Source: Mycoplasmatota bacterium
GTDB taxonomy: Bacteria; Bacillota_I; Bacilli_A; Acholeplasmatales; Acholeplasmataceae
Assembly: GCA_024650045.1 (NCBI GenBank)
Contig: JANKMU010000003.1
Span: 1 to 50,727 of the forward strand
Length of the DNA: 50,727 bases
Direction: 5' to 3'
The notes under the pieces were generated by a model, which did not search any database, was not told the origin of the DNA, and saw only the letters and a list, made by a program, of their open reading frames with translations. This document shows, one piece after another, positions 33,438-40,934 of the stretch. Position 1 is the first letter of the stretch, and every line of letters starts with the position of its first letter. Both the position numbers and the translations under genes were made by a program.

Positions 33438-33461
33438 AAAAAGAGCCGATTGGCTCTTTTC
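33438..33461. terminator. Bidirectional terminator between the ABC pair and the nitroreductase gene
   Basis: AAAAAGAGCC pairs with GGCTCTTTT around GATT; A-rich and T-rich flanks serve both directions. Confidence 0.85.
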
Positions 33462-33462
33462 T

Positions 33463-34071
33463 TTACATCCAAGTTGTTATATCGTTAATATCTAATCTTA
33501 CTGATCTATAACCATCTTCAGCTTTTTTTCCGATTGATACAATCATCACTGGTTTGTATCTTTCTTCATCTAGACCTAATGCTTTAACTAGCATTTCGTG
33601 ACGGAAACCACCTATTGAACAGGTATCATAACCATATTCTCTTGCAATGAGCATAAGTTGCATAGCAACCAATCCTCCATCGATCAATCCTGTTTTTTCT
33701 AAACGATCAAGAGAAACAGTATTCACCATATTAGAAATGCTTCTTAATTGTTTTTCTCGAACTTCAATAGGCATAACACCTGCCTCAACAGCTTTATCAT
33801 ATATTTTTTCAGCGTATTCGTATTTCTTTAAATCATTTAAGATAACGATCATCGCTGCTGATGTTTCCAATTGATTGATATTCCCATACAAAGTGGGTCT
33901 TAATCTTTCTTTAGCATCATTAGACTCGACGACAATAAATCTCCATGGTTGCATGTTCATTGATGACGGAGCTCTGGTTGCTTTTTCAAGTATTTCAGTC
34001 ATTTCGTCTTTGCTAATTTTTACATTGGGATCGTATATTCTAATCGATCTGCGTTCTGTAAGTTTTGACAT
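33463..34071 (-). CDS. Nitroreductase family protein
   Basis: 202 aa FMN-dependent NAD(P)H oxidoreductase. The N-terminal RRSIRIYDPNVKISKDEM and ATRAPSSMNMQPWRFIVVE contain the FMN-phosphate-binding Arg/Ser residues, and the C-terminal part has DGGLVAMQLMLIAREYGYDTCSIGGF. It probably reduces nitro compounds, quinones or flavins. TAGGAGGG lies just before ATG 34071; the longer in-frame extension upstream runs through the divergent promoter region and has no RBS support. Divergent from the histidine phosphatase gene. Confidence 0.88.
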   Translation of the reverse strand: MSKLTERRSIRIYDPNVKISKDEMTEILEKATRAPSSMNMQPWRFIVVESNDAKERLRPTLYGNINQLETSAAMIVILNDLKKYEYAEKIYDKAVEAGVMPIEVREKQLRSISNMVNTVSLDRLEKTGLIDGGLVAMQLMLIAREYGYDTCSIGGFRHEMLVKALGLDEERYKPVMIVSIGKKAEDGYRSVRLDINDITTWM

Positions 34072-34096
34072 TTGAATCCCTCCTATATCTAAAATC

Positions 34097-34105
34097 ATTA
34101 TATCA
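34097..34105 (-). promoter_or_regulatory. Extended -10 promoter of the nitroreductase gene
   Basis: On the minus strand TGATATAAT (TATAAT is plus 34097-34102) lies shortly before the nitroreductase start; no -35 is evident. Confidence 0.6.
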
Positions 34106-34145
34106 TGTAAAGTGTTTATATATCCTGTTGATGATTGCTCAAATG

Positions 34146-34154
34146 TGCTATAAT
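34146..34154 (+). promoter_or_regulatory. Extended -10 promoter of the phosphatase-mutY unit
   Basis: TGCTATAAT with TATAAT at 34149-34154. It is back to back with the nitroreductase promoter, about 45 bp apart. Confidence 0.65.
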
Positions 34155-34176
34155 CGTTATAGGAAGGAAGATGATG

Positions 34177-34698
34177 ATGACAAAATTTATATTGGTTCGA
34201 CATGGTGAACCTAGATATGATGAAGTATTAGAAAGAAAATATTTTGGAATGGGTTATGATTTAGGTAGATTAACCGATTTAGGTGTTAAACAAGCAGAAG
34301 AAAGAGCTAAAGATCCAGTTTTTAAAGATGCAGAAATCATTGTTTCCTCACCTTATACAAGAGCATTACAAACTGCAGCAATTATCTCAAGAATTACTGG
34401 TATTCCTTTAACAGTTGAAAATGATTTACATGAATGGATGCCGGATACGACTTTTAAGTTTGAACTAGATGCTAGTCAAGCGTTTGACGAATATGTTTAT
34501 TCTAAAGGAATAAGAAATGACGCAACTGTTTATCATTGGGAATCATATGGTCAGTTGAAGAATCGAGTGAGTTTAGCTTTAAGTAAATATCAAAATTATA
34601 AGAAAGTTATTGTTGTATGTCATGGTATTGTGATATCAACATTAACACGATTTAATGATATGATTGAACATTGTGGTGTTAGGGAAGTTACGCTTTAA
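34177..34698 (+). CDS. Histidine phosphatase family protein (PGM-like)
   Basis: 173 aa. The phosphohistidine motif is LVRHGEP (His9), supported by SSPYTRALQTAAI and the second catalytic His in VVCHGIVIS. Such small enzymes dephosphorylate sugar phosphates, nucleotides or phosphoproteins; this one is not assignable further. Three consecutive in-frame ATGs (34171, 34174, 34177) follow AGGAAGGAAG; 34177 has the best spacing and gives the normal MTKFILVRHGE start. The stop shares one base with the mutY start. Confidence 0.87.
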   Translation: MTKFILVRHGEPRYDEVLERKYFGMGYDLGRLTDLGVKQAEERAKDPVFKDAEIIVSSPYTRALQTAAIISRITGIPLTVENDLHEWMPDTTFKFELDASQAFDEYVYSKGIRNDATVYHWESYGQLKNRVSLALSKYQNYKKVIVVCHGIVISTLTRFNDMIEHCGVREVTL

Positions 34699-35705
34699 TG
34701 AATATTCAAAAATTAGAAGCTTGGTATGTGAAAAATCATCGAAAGCTTAGTTTTAGAGAATCAAATCGTCCTTATGATATATGGGTAAGTGAAGTGATGT
34801 TGCAACAGACACAAGTTGAAACGGTCTTACCTTTTTTTGAACGTTTTATGAAAAAGTATCCTACAGTTATAGAACTTGCAGATGCAAAAGAAGAAAGACT
34901 GCAAAAGGATGTTGAAGGATTAGGATATTATCGTCGTTTTAGAAATATGCATCTAGCAGCCAAAATGATTAAAGATGAATATGATGGCAAGTTTCCAAGC
35001 ACATATGAGGAAGTCATTAAACTACCAGGTATTGGCAAATATACTGCAGGTGCCATTATGTCAATTGCTTATCAAAAGCCTTATAGTGCACTTGATGGAA
35101 ATGTTATTCGTGTGTTATCAAGATATTTAGGCAATGATAAGGATATGAGAATTGAAAGAAACAAAAAAGAGTTAGATCAAATCAATCAATCTTATATTGA
35201 GCAAGCGAATCCAAATGTTTATACTCAAGCGATGATGGAACTTGGTGCTTTAGTATGTAGACCTAAAAATACGAAATGTGAGATATGTCCACTTAACGAA
35301 CATTGTTTTGCTTATCAAAATGATTTGGTTGATGCATACCCAGTATTATCTAAGTTAAACGACAAAAAAGAGTTTCATTATATTACATTATTAATTCATA
35401 ATGAACATGGATTATTTTTAAGAAAAAGAGATGAGGAACTTTTAAAAGGGATGTATGAATATCCTCAATTTGAAAGCGAAAGTATAAATACTGTTATGGA
35501 TATGTTAGAAGATCGAGGTGTGATACTTGATGTCTTCTATAAGCATGATAAAACATACAAGCATGTTTTTACACATCAAGTATGGTATATGGATGTTTAT
35601 GAAGCTAAACTTGTCTCAGGGAAACTAAAAGAATGGGTATGTGTTGATGCTCATCAGTTTAAGCAACTACCGATGGCAATTGCTCATCGGAAGATTAAAA
35701 AATAA
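34698..35705 (+). CDS. mutY: A/G-specific adenine glycosylase
   Basis: 335 aa. MutY removes adenine mispaired with 8-oxoguanine or guanine. Seen are the catalytic Glu32 in SEVMLQQTQV, the helix-hairpin-helix KLPGIGKYTAGAI (108-120), Asp133 in LDGNVIRV, and the [4Fe-4S] cysteines 187, 194, 197 and 203 (C-x6-C-x2-C-x5-C). The C-terminal NUDIX-like domain that recognises 8-oxoG is present (HYITLLIHNEHGLFLRKRDE ... GMYEYPQFE). Translationally coupled to the phosphatase gene (TAATG). Confidence 0.95.
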   Translation: MNIQKLEAWYVKNHRKLSFRESNRPYDIWVSEVMLQQTQVETVLPFFERFMKKYPTVIELADAKEERLQKDVEGLGYYRRFRNMHLAAKMIKDEYDGKFPSTYEEVIKLPGIGKYTAGAIMSIAYQKPYSALDGNVIRVLSRYLGNDKDMRIERNKKELDQINQSYIEQANPNVYTQAMMELGALVCRPKNTKCEICPLNEHCFAYQNDLVDAYPVLSKLNDKKEFHYITLLIHNEHGLFLRKRDEELLKGMYEYPQFESESINTVMDMLEDRGVILDVFYKHDKTYKHVFTHQVWYMDVYEAKLVSGKLKEWVCVDAHQFKQLPMAIAHRKIKK

Positions 35706-35726
35706 AAAAAAAGACCCATAGGGTCA
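35704..35726 (-). terminator. Terminator of queT
   Basis: GACCC-ATA-GGGTC (35713-35725) followed on the minus strand by a run of nine U. The hairpin overlaps the queT stop codon. Confidence 0.85.
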
Positions 35727-36209
35727 ATTTCTAAAGAATTCAAGAAAGTCTTGGTTATCTTTTAGTGAATAATAGATTGGAATACCTAAGGCATATAATA
35801 CTACAAACTCACCTATGAATACTGATGGCATTGTAATATATAATGGTCCTAGTAAATAACCATAAGTTAGAATTAAACCAACTATAATACCATTACTAAC
35901 AGCAGGCCAAATTAATGCAAATAGTGGAACTTTTCTTGTATACCACATGAGTAATCCAGCAATTGTTGTAGCCATAGTTCCGAATACTACATCAATGATT
36001 ATTGCTCCACCTACTAAGTTAGCTATAAAACAACCGACTGTCAGTCCGATGATACTTTTCTTATCGAAGAAAACTAAAATCATTAACACTTCAGCAATTC
36101 TAAATTGAATCAATCCAAAACTAGCAAATTGAAACACATAGACTAAGACAACATACACGGAAGCAATCATTGACTGCTTCAAAAAATCTTTTAATAACAT
36201 TTTATTCAT
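35724..36209 (-). CDS. queT: QueT family ECF transporter S component (queuosine precursor)
   Basis: 161 aa, about five to six membrane helices. The pattern VYVFQFASFGLIQFRIAEVL near the N-terminus and GCFIANLVGGAIIIDVVFGTMATTIAGLL in the middle are the QueT signature. QueT is the substrate-binding S component of an energy-coupling-factor importer and takes up preQ1 or another queuosine precursor; the shared EcfA/EcfT module is encoded elsewhere. A preQ1-I riboswitch in its leader supports this substrate. Stop codon is TGA. Divergent from tgt. Confidence 0.92.
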   Translation of the reverse strand: MNKMLLKDFLKQSMIASVYVVLVYVFQFASFGLIQFRIAEVLMILVFFDKKSIIGLTVGCFIANLVGGAIIIDVVFGTMATTIAGLLMWYTRKVPLFALIWPAVSNGIIVGLILTYGYLLGPLYITMPSVFIGEFVVLYALGIPIYYSLKDNQDFLEFFRN

Positions 36210-36216
36210 TTGTAAT

Positions 36217-36256
36217 CTCCCTGTTTTGTTTTAGCTGGTTTCCTAGGGTACAGCTA
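36217..36256 (-). promoter_or_regulatory. preQ1-I riboswitch of queT
   Basis: Read on the minus strand: P1 TAGCTG/CAGCTA (plus 36251-36256 with 36232-36237), loop TACCCTAGGAAAC, an A-rich L3 tail AAACAAAAC, then AGGGAG. CCCT in the loop can pair with AGGG of the tail to close the H-type pseudoknot of class I preQ1 riboswitches. AGGGAG is also the ribosome binding site, 7 nt before the queT ATG, so ligand binding should hide the RBS: translational control, off when preQ1 is plentiful. Confidence 0.85.
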
Positions 36257-36269
36257 ATATTACTTAAAC

Positions 36270-36298
36270 ATTTTATCAAAGATATGCTATAATTACAA
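36270..36298 (-). promoter_or_regulatory. queT promoter
   Basis: On the minus strand TTGTAA (plus 36293-36298), 17-nt spacer and TAAAAT (plus 36270-36275) with TGA upstream. The riboswitch begins about 7 nt after the predicted start. Confidence 0.75.
36285..36293 (+). promoter_or_regulatory. tgt promoter, overlapping the queT promoter
   Basis: TGCTATAAT (TATAAT 36288-36293) is a perfect extended -10 for tgt. Its last base is also the first base of the queT -35 box on the other strand, so the two polymerases should compete. Confidence 0.7.
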
Positions 36299-36315
36299 GA
36301 TGAAGGATGATAAAC

Positions 36316-37431
36316 ATGGGTATAAATTTTGAAGTCTTGCATGTATGTAAACAAAGTGGAGCACGTTTAGGAAAATTAACAACACCTCACGGGGTTTTTG
36401 AAACGCCTTTTTTTATGCCTGTAGGCACTCAAGCAACAGTTAAGACTTTGGAACCTAAAGAGATAAAAGAAGTCTCTGAAGGGCTTATTTTAGGCAATAC
36501 TTACCACTTATGGCTACAGCCAGGAGAAGAACTTGTTGAAAAACATGGAGGTATCCGCGGTTTTATGAATTGGGATGGAGCTGTTTTAACAGATAGTGGT
36601 GGATATCAAGTGTTTTCGTTAACCGAAATGCGCAAGATTACTGAAGAAGGTGTACATTTTAAGCATCATAAAAATGGATCTGCTTTATTTATGTCTCCAG
36701 AAGATTCGATTAAGGTGCAAGAAAAACTAGGTGCTGATATTATCATGAGCTTTGATGAATGTCCACCACCTTATGAAACATATGAGTATATGAAAGACTC
36801 TGTTGATAGAACTTTACGCTGGGCAAAACGAGGACAAGATGCTTTATCTACTGATCAAGCATTATTCGGTATTGTTCAAGGTGGATTAAATGAAGATTTA
36901 AGAAAGTATTGTGCAGAAAAACTAATCGATATGGATTTTCCTGGATATTCGATTGGCGGATTATCTGTTGGAGAAACCAAAGAAGAGATGTATCAGATGA
37001 CAAAGTATTTAAACCCAATTTTGCCATTTGATAAACCAAGATATTTAATGGGTGTTGGTGCACCTGATGATTTAGTTGAAAATGTGATTCATGGTATTGA
37101 TATGTTTGATTGTGTACTACCTACAAGGATTGCTCGTCACGGAACAGCTTTAACAACTGAAGGTAAAATTGTAATAAAAAATCAAACTTATGAACATGAC
37201 ATGAAACCATTAGATCCTCATTTGAAAACTAAAGTTTCTAAATATACACGTTCATACATCAGACATTTATTTAAGGCTGAAGAAATGTTAGGGATGCGAT
37301 TAGTAACTTATCAAAATTTGGCTTATCTAAAGTATTTAATGCAAGAAATAAGAACAGCAATTAAAGAAGATAGACTTCTTGATTTTAAAGAAGAAATGAA
37401 GAAAAAAACAAATTATTTCAAATCTAGATAA
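36316..37431 (+). CDS. tgt: tRNA-guanine transglycosylase, lacking the zinc ligands
   Basis: 371 aa. Tgt exchanges guanine-34 of GUN tRNAs for preQ1. The core is normal: [11 protein letters not shown] (base-recognition Asp), FDECPPP with the bacterial-type Cys, VQGG, GGLSVGE, and the nucleophile in [13 protein letters not shown]. The structural zinc site is gone: where the family has CxCxxC the protein reads [14 protein letters not shown] (residues 300-313), and the fourth ligand, His in THNL, is Gln333 (TYQNL). All four ligands are lost together, so this looks like an adapted zinc-free form rather than decay. ATG 36307 is in frame, but GAAGGA overlaps it and serves ATG 36316. Confidence 0.93.
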   Translation: MGINFEVLHVCKQSGARLGKLTTPHGVFETPFFMPVGTQATVKTLEPKEIKEVSEGLILGNTYHLWLQPGEELVEKHGGIRGFMNWDGAVLTDSGGYQVFSLTEMRKITEEGVHFKHHKNGSALFMSPEDSIKVQEKLGADIIMSFDECPPPYETYEYMKDSVDRTLRWAKRGQDALSTDQALFGIVQGGLNEDLRKYCAEKLIDMDFPGYSIGGLSVGETKEEMYQMTKYLNPILPFDKPRYLMGVGAPDDLVENVIHGIDMFDCVLPTRIARHGTALTTEGKIVIKNQTYEHDMKPLDPHLKTKVSKYTRSYIRHLFKAEEMLGMRLVTYQNLAYLKYLMQEIRTAIKEDRLLDFKEEMKKKTNYFKSR

Positions 37432-37490
37432 AAATCTTTCATTTATAGAGATTATATTGTAAAATAGAGATAGTGCTAGGAGGTATACCT

Positions 37491-38636
37491 ATGGTATTTG
37501 GCGAATCTGATAATTTCAATCAAAAGCCCGTTATAAAAGTTATTGGTGTTGGTGGGGGTGGCGGTAACGCAATCAACAGAATGATAGAAAACGATGTTAA
37601 AGGCGTTGTTTTTGTTGCTATGAACACCGATGCTCAAGTACTAAAAGTATCGAAAGCTGAAACCAGAGTACAACTTGGTAAGTATTTAACAAGAGGACTT
37701 GGAGCTGGTGCGAAATCCGAAGTTGGTCGCCAAGCTGCAGAAGAGTCGATTGAAGAAATAGAAGATGTTTTAAGTGATGCAGATATGGTCTTCATTACTG
37801 CAGGCATGGGTGGTGGTACCGGAACAGGTGCTGCACCAATTATTGCACAAAAAGCTAAGGAAATGGGATGTTTGACGATTGGTATCGTCACAAAACCATT
37901 TGCTTTTGAAGGACCTGCTCGTATGCAAGCAGCAATTTATGGTTTGGAAGAATTAAAACCTCACGTTGATACATTAATCGTTATACCTAATGAAAGATTG
38001 TTAGCTATATCTGGTCCAACAACTCAGTTGTTAGACGCATTTAGAGAATCTGATAATGTGCTTCGTCAAGGTGTACAAGGTATTGCTGAAATTATTGCTA
38101 TTCCTGGTTTGATTAACGTGGACTTTGCTGATGTTAAGACTGTTATGGAAAATAAAGGTACTGCATTAATGGGTATCGGTATTGCTTCTGGTGAAGATCG
38201 TGCAATTGAAGCAGCTAGAAAAGCAATTCACTCTAAATTGTTAGAAGTTAGTATTGATGGAGCAACTGATGCTATTGTTAATATTACTTCTGGGACAAAT
38301 ATTACATTATTTGAAACTGAACAAGCATTATCTGAAATAAGAAATGCAACAGATAGAGATTTAAATATTATTTATGGAACAACCGTAAATCAAGATTTAG
38401 ATGAAGAATTAATTGTAACAGTTATTGCAACTGGTTATGAGTTAAAAGCAAAAGATTCTACGATTGAAAACTTAGCAAGTGAAATTTTCAATAAGTCTTC
38501 TGATGAACAAATGAAACTTACAAAACAAGGATTAAAATCACAAGAATATGAAGAAGATGATTTAGAAAACAATCAACCTTCAGAAGGTAAGAAACGCAAC
38601 CTGCCTTCATGGTTAGTTAAAAAAGGAAAATTTTAA
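37491..38636 (+). CDS. ftsZ: Cell division GTPase FtsZ
   Basis: 381 aa tubulin homologue that forms the division ring. Landmarks: [10 protein letters not shown] at 21-30, tubulin signature [10 protein letters not shown] at 107-116, T7 loop NVDFAD at 209-214, a linker of about 50 residues rich in Asp, Glu and Lys, and a C-terminal peptide [12 protein letters not shown] that resembles the IPxFL-type binding tail for membrane tethers. AGGAGG at 37478-37483 fixes ATG 37491; the upstream in-frame GTG (37473) precedes that RBS and is rejected. It lies 59 nt after tgt and is followed by a small terminator; sepF is three genes downstream. Confidence 0.97.
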   Translation: MVFGESDNFNQKPVIKVIGVGGGGGNAINRMIENDVKGVVFVAMNTDAQVLKVSKAETRVQLGKYLTRGLGAGAKSEVGRQAAEESIEEIEDVLSDADMVFITAGMGGGTGTGAAPIIAQKAKEMGCLTIGIVTKPFAFEGPARMQAAIYGLEELKPHVDTLIVIPNERLLAISGPTTQLLDAFRESDNVLRQGVQGIAEIIAIPGLINVDFADVKTVMENKGTALMGIGIASGEDRAIEAARKAIHSKLLEVSIDGATDAIVNITSGTNITLFETEQALSEIRNATDRDLNIIYGTTVNQDLDEELIVTVIATGYELKAKDSTIENLASEIFNKSSDEQMKLTKQGLKSQEYEEDDLENNQPSEGKKRNLPSWLVKKGKF

Positions 38637-38654
38637 AAGGCGAAAGCCTTTTTT
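38635..38654 (+). terminator. Terminator of ftsZ
   Basis: AAAAGGC and GCCTTTT close on a GAAA tetraloop with a T-run; the stem overlaps the stop codon. Read-through into ychF is possible. Confidence 0.75.
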
Positions 38655-38672
38655 ACTGGAAGGATATAAAAT

Positions 38673-39770
38673 ATGTTAAAAGCAGGAATAGTTGGCTTAC
38701 CGAATGTAGGAAAATCTACACTCTTTAATGCCATTACAAAAGCAGAAGCACTTGCAGCAAACTATCCGTTTGCTACAATTGAACCCAATGTTGGTATTGT
38801 TTTTGTACAAGATAAAAGATTAGATGTTTTAGCCCAAAAATATAAACCGAAAAAAGTAGTTCCTACTGCATATGAATTTATTGATATTGCAGGTTTAGTT
38901 AAAGGTGCATCGAAAGGTGAAGGATTGGGGAATCAGTTTTTAAGCCATATTCGTGAAGTTGATGCTATTTGTCAAGTGGTGCGTTGTTTTGATGATGAAA
39001 ATGTAACTCACGTTGATGGGAAAGTAGACCCAATTAGAGATATTGAGACCATTAAAATAGAACTTAATTTAGCAGATATTGAATCCATAGAAAAACGCAT
39101 TCAAAGACTAGAAAAAAAGGTTAAAACGAAATCTAAAGAAGCCATTCAAGAACAAGATTTATTAAAACGTATTAAAGATACTTTGGATCTAAATGAAAGT
39201 CCTAGACTTCTAGATTTTACAGAAGAAGAATTAAAGATTATTAAAAACTTCAATTTATTGACAATGAAACCTATGATTTATATTGCTAATGTTGCTGAAG
39301 AAGGTCTTCATGAACCAGAAAAAAACCAACATTATCAAAATGTTTTATCCTATGCGAAAAAAGAAGGTACTGAAGTTGTTTTAATTTCAGCACAAGTAGA
39401 AATGGAAATAGCTTCACTTCAACCTGATGAGCAAGTTAGTTTCTTAGAAGCTTATGGTTTAGAAAAATCAGGATTAAATGAAGTGATTGAAAAAAGTTAT
39501 GAATTACTTGGTTTAAAAACATACTTTACAGCAGGAGAGCCAGAAGTTAGAGCTTGGACATTTAAAAATGGTATGAAAGCGCTTCAATGTGCTGGTATTA
39601 TTCATAGTGACTTTGAAAGAGGATTTATAAAAGCTGAGACATTGGCTTATGATGACCTCATTAAATATGGAACACCTCAAGTTGCCAAAGAAAATGGAAA
39701 AGTTAGATTAGAAGGGAAAGACTATGTTGTCAAAGATGGAGACATCATGCTCTTTAGGTTTAATGTGTAA
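38673..39770 (+). CDS. ychF: Redox-regulated ATPase YchF (EngD, Obg-like)
   Basis: 365 aa. P-loop GLPNVGKST (8-16), switch region NYPFATIEPNVGIV, and DIAGLVKGASKGEGLGNQFL are the Obg/YchF marks. The base-specificity motif is NVAEE instead of NKxD, the feature that makes YchF prefer ATP. The coiled-coil region and C-terminal TGS domain (AWTFKNGMKALQCAGIIHSDF) are complete. It binds ribosomes and is linked to stress responses in other bacteria. Stop shares one base with the yggS start. Confidence 0.95.
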   Translation: MLKAGIVGLPNVGKSTLFNAITKAEALAANYPFATIEPNVGIVFVQDKRLDVLAQKYKPKKVVPTAYEFIDIAGLVKGASKGEGLGNQFLSHIREVDAICQVVRCFDDENVTHVDGKVDPIRDIETIKIELNLADIESIEKRIQRLEKKVKTKSKEAIQEQDLLKRIKDTLDLNESPRLLDFTEEELKIIKNFNLLTMKPMIYIANVAEEGLHEPEKNQHYQNVLSYAKKEGTEVVLISAQVEMEIASLQPDEQVSFLEAYGLEKSGLNEVIEKSYELLGLKTYFTAGEPEVRAWTFKNGMKALQCAGIIHSDFERGFIKAETLAYDDLIKYGTPQVAKENGKVRLEGKDYVVKDGDIMLFRFNV

Positions 39771-40360
39771 TGTTATTTGATATCAATGCGACTGTGATTT
39801 GTGCATCTAAATATTTCGATTCGAATCAAATGAGAACCTTGTATGAAAAAGGTGTCTTTCATTTTGGAGAAAATAGAGCACAAGATTTAATCAAAAAATT
39901 AAAAGATCTTAATGATCTAAACATCACATGGCATTTTATTGGACATCTACAATCCAATAAAGTTAAGGATATCATTAATCAAATTGATTATCTACATACG
40001 CTTGATCGAATCAGTTTAGCAGATAGCATTCAAAAGCACGCAATAAAGCCTATTAAATGCTTTATTCAAGTCAATTTAACCGAAGAAGATCAAAAAAGCG
40101 GTGTTTTACTCTCGAATTTGTCTCAATTTCTTTTAGAAATTAAAAAATATGATAAAATAGAGTTAATCGGTTTTATGACCATTGGTAAAGATGAAGACTT
40201 ACTTGTTACAGAACAAGTTTTTCATCAACTTGATGAGTTAGCTACAACGTACAAGCTACCTTATCGATCCATGGGAATGACCAATGATTACGAACTTGCA
40301 ATCAAGCATCATGCGACACATTTTCGTATTGGTAGAAAATTTCTTGAACTGCTTGAATAG
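39770..40360 (+). CDS. yggS: YggS/PLPBP family pyridoxal-phosphate homeostasis protein
   Basis: 196 aa. The PLP lysine is in ICASKYF (Lys14), followed by HFGENRAQDL, WHFIGHLQSNK, a phosphate-binding SMGMTNDYELAIKH and FRIGRKFL: the fold-type III barrel of the family. It is about 30 residues shorter than usual because the first helix before the PLP strand is missing; no upstream in-frame start is available, as the ychF stop overlaps. Family members buffer free PLP. It sits beside sepF, as yggS (ylmE) does in many Firmicutes. Confidence 0.92.
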   Translation: MLFDINATVICASKYFDSNQMRTLYEKGVFHFGENRAQDLIKKLKDLNDLNITWHFIGHLQSNKVKDIINQIDYLHTLDRISLADSIQKHAIKPIKCFIQVNLTEEDQKSGVLLSNLSQFLLEIKKYDKIELIGFMTIGKDEDLLVTEQVFHQLDELATTYKLPYRSMGMTNDYELAIKHHATHFRIGRKFLELLE

Positions 40361-40368
40361 GAGGAATT

Positions 40369-40710
40369 ATGGGATTATTTAGCTTTGGTAAAAAAAAGAA
40401 AAATGAAGATCAATCAAATGAAGACAATGAAATAATGTCCGACAAAATCATTTTTGAAAATCTTTTAACAGATGAGGATCAATACATTACAGGTCTTGCA
40501 GAAAAAATGATCAATGGACATCCACTAATTCTAAACTTTGAGCCTCTTGATATTGATCAAGCAAACAAAGTTATCGCATTTCTTTCAGGTGTCATTTATG
40601 CCATACATGGAGAAATAGCAAACGTTCAAGAAAAAGTGTTTATGTTTGCAGCTAGCGATGTTTATGATGATGGTTCAATGGAAGAATTTTTAAAAGATGT
40701 TATTGAATAG
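40369..40710 (+). CDS. sepF: Cell division protein SepF
   Basis: 113 aa. The SepF core is clear: MINGHPLILNFEPLDIDQAN, KVIAFLSGVIYAIHGEIANV and EKVFMFAASDV. The first dozen residues (MGLFSFGKKKK) are an amphipathic/basic membrane-targeting stretch, followed by an acidic linker. SepF polymerises, binds the FtsZ C-terminal peptide and anchors the ring to the membrane; it can replace FtsA. AGGAGG precedes the ATG, 8 nt after yggS. Confidence 0.92.
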   Translation: MGLFSFGKKKKNEDQSNEDNEIMSDKIIFENLLTDEDQYITGLAEKMINGHPLILNFEPLDIDQANKVIAFLSGVIYAIHGEIANVQEKVFMFAASDVYDDGSMEEFLKDVIE

Positions 40711-40729
40711 AATATTGCAATGAAAAGGA

Positions 40730-40911
40730 CAAGCAAACTTAATTGAAGTTTCAAGCGATTTAGGGATGGTGTAAGCCTAAAACCACTCGATGAGTATGTA
40801 TCACCTTTGAGCAAACATCAAAAAACGAAGTGCTAGAGTTTTCTCTAGAACTAAGGTGGTACCGCGGAATTTTATTTCGTCCTTAGCGATAAGGGCGAAT
40901 TTTATTTTTAT
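40730..40911 (+). promoter_or_regulatory. T-box leader of ileS
   Basis: The invariant T-box AAGGTGGTACCGCGG lies at 40853-40867. Before it are stem I sequences (GCGATTTAGGGATGGTGTAAGC ending at 40786, cut here into the visible parts GGGATGGTGTAAGCC and ACCACTCGATGAGTATG) with ATC at 40800-40802 as a likely isoleucine specifier. After it is the terminator CGTCCTTA-GCGA-TAAGGGCG (40878-40897) with a U-rich tail. Uncharged tRNA-Ile should favour the antiterminator and allow ileS transcription. Confidence 0.9.
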
Positions 40912-40934
40912 ATATGATGATAAGGAGAGATAGA

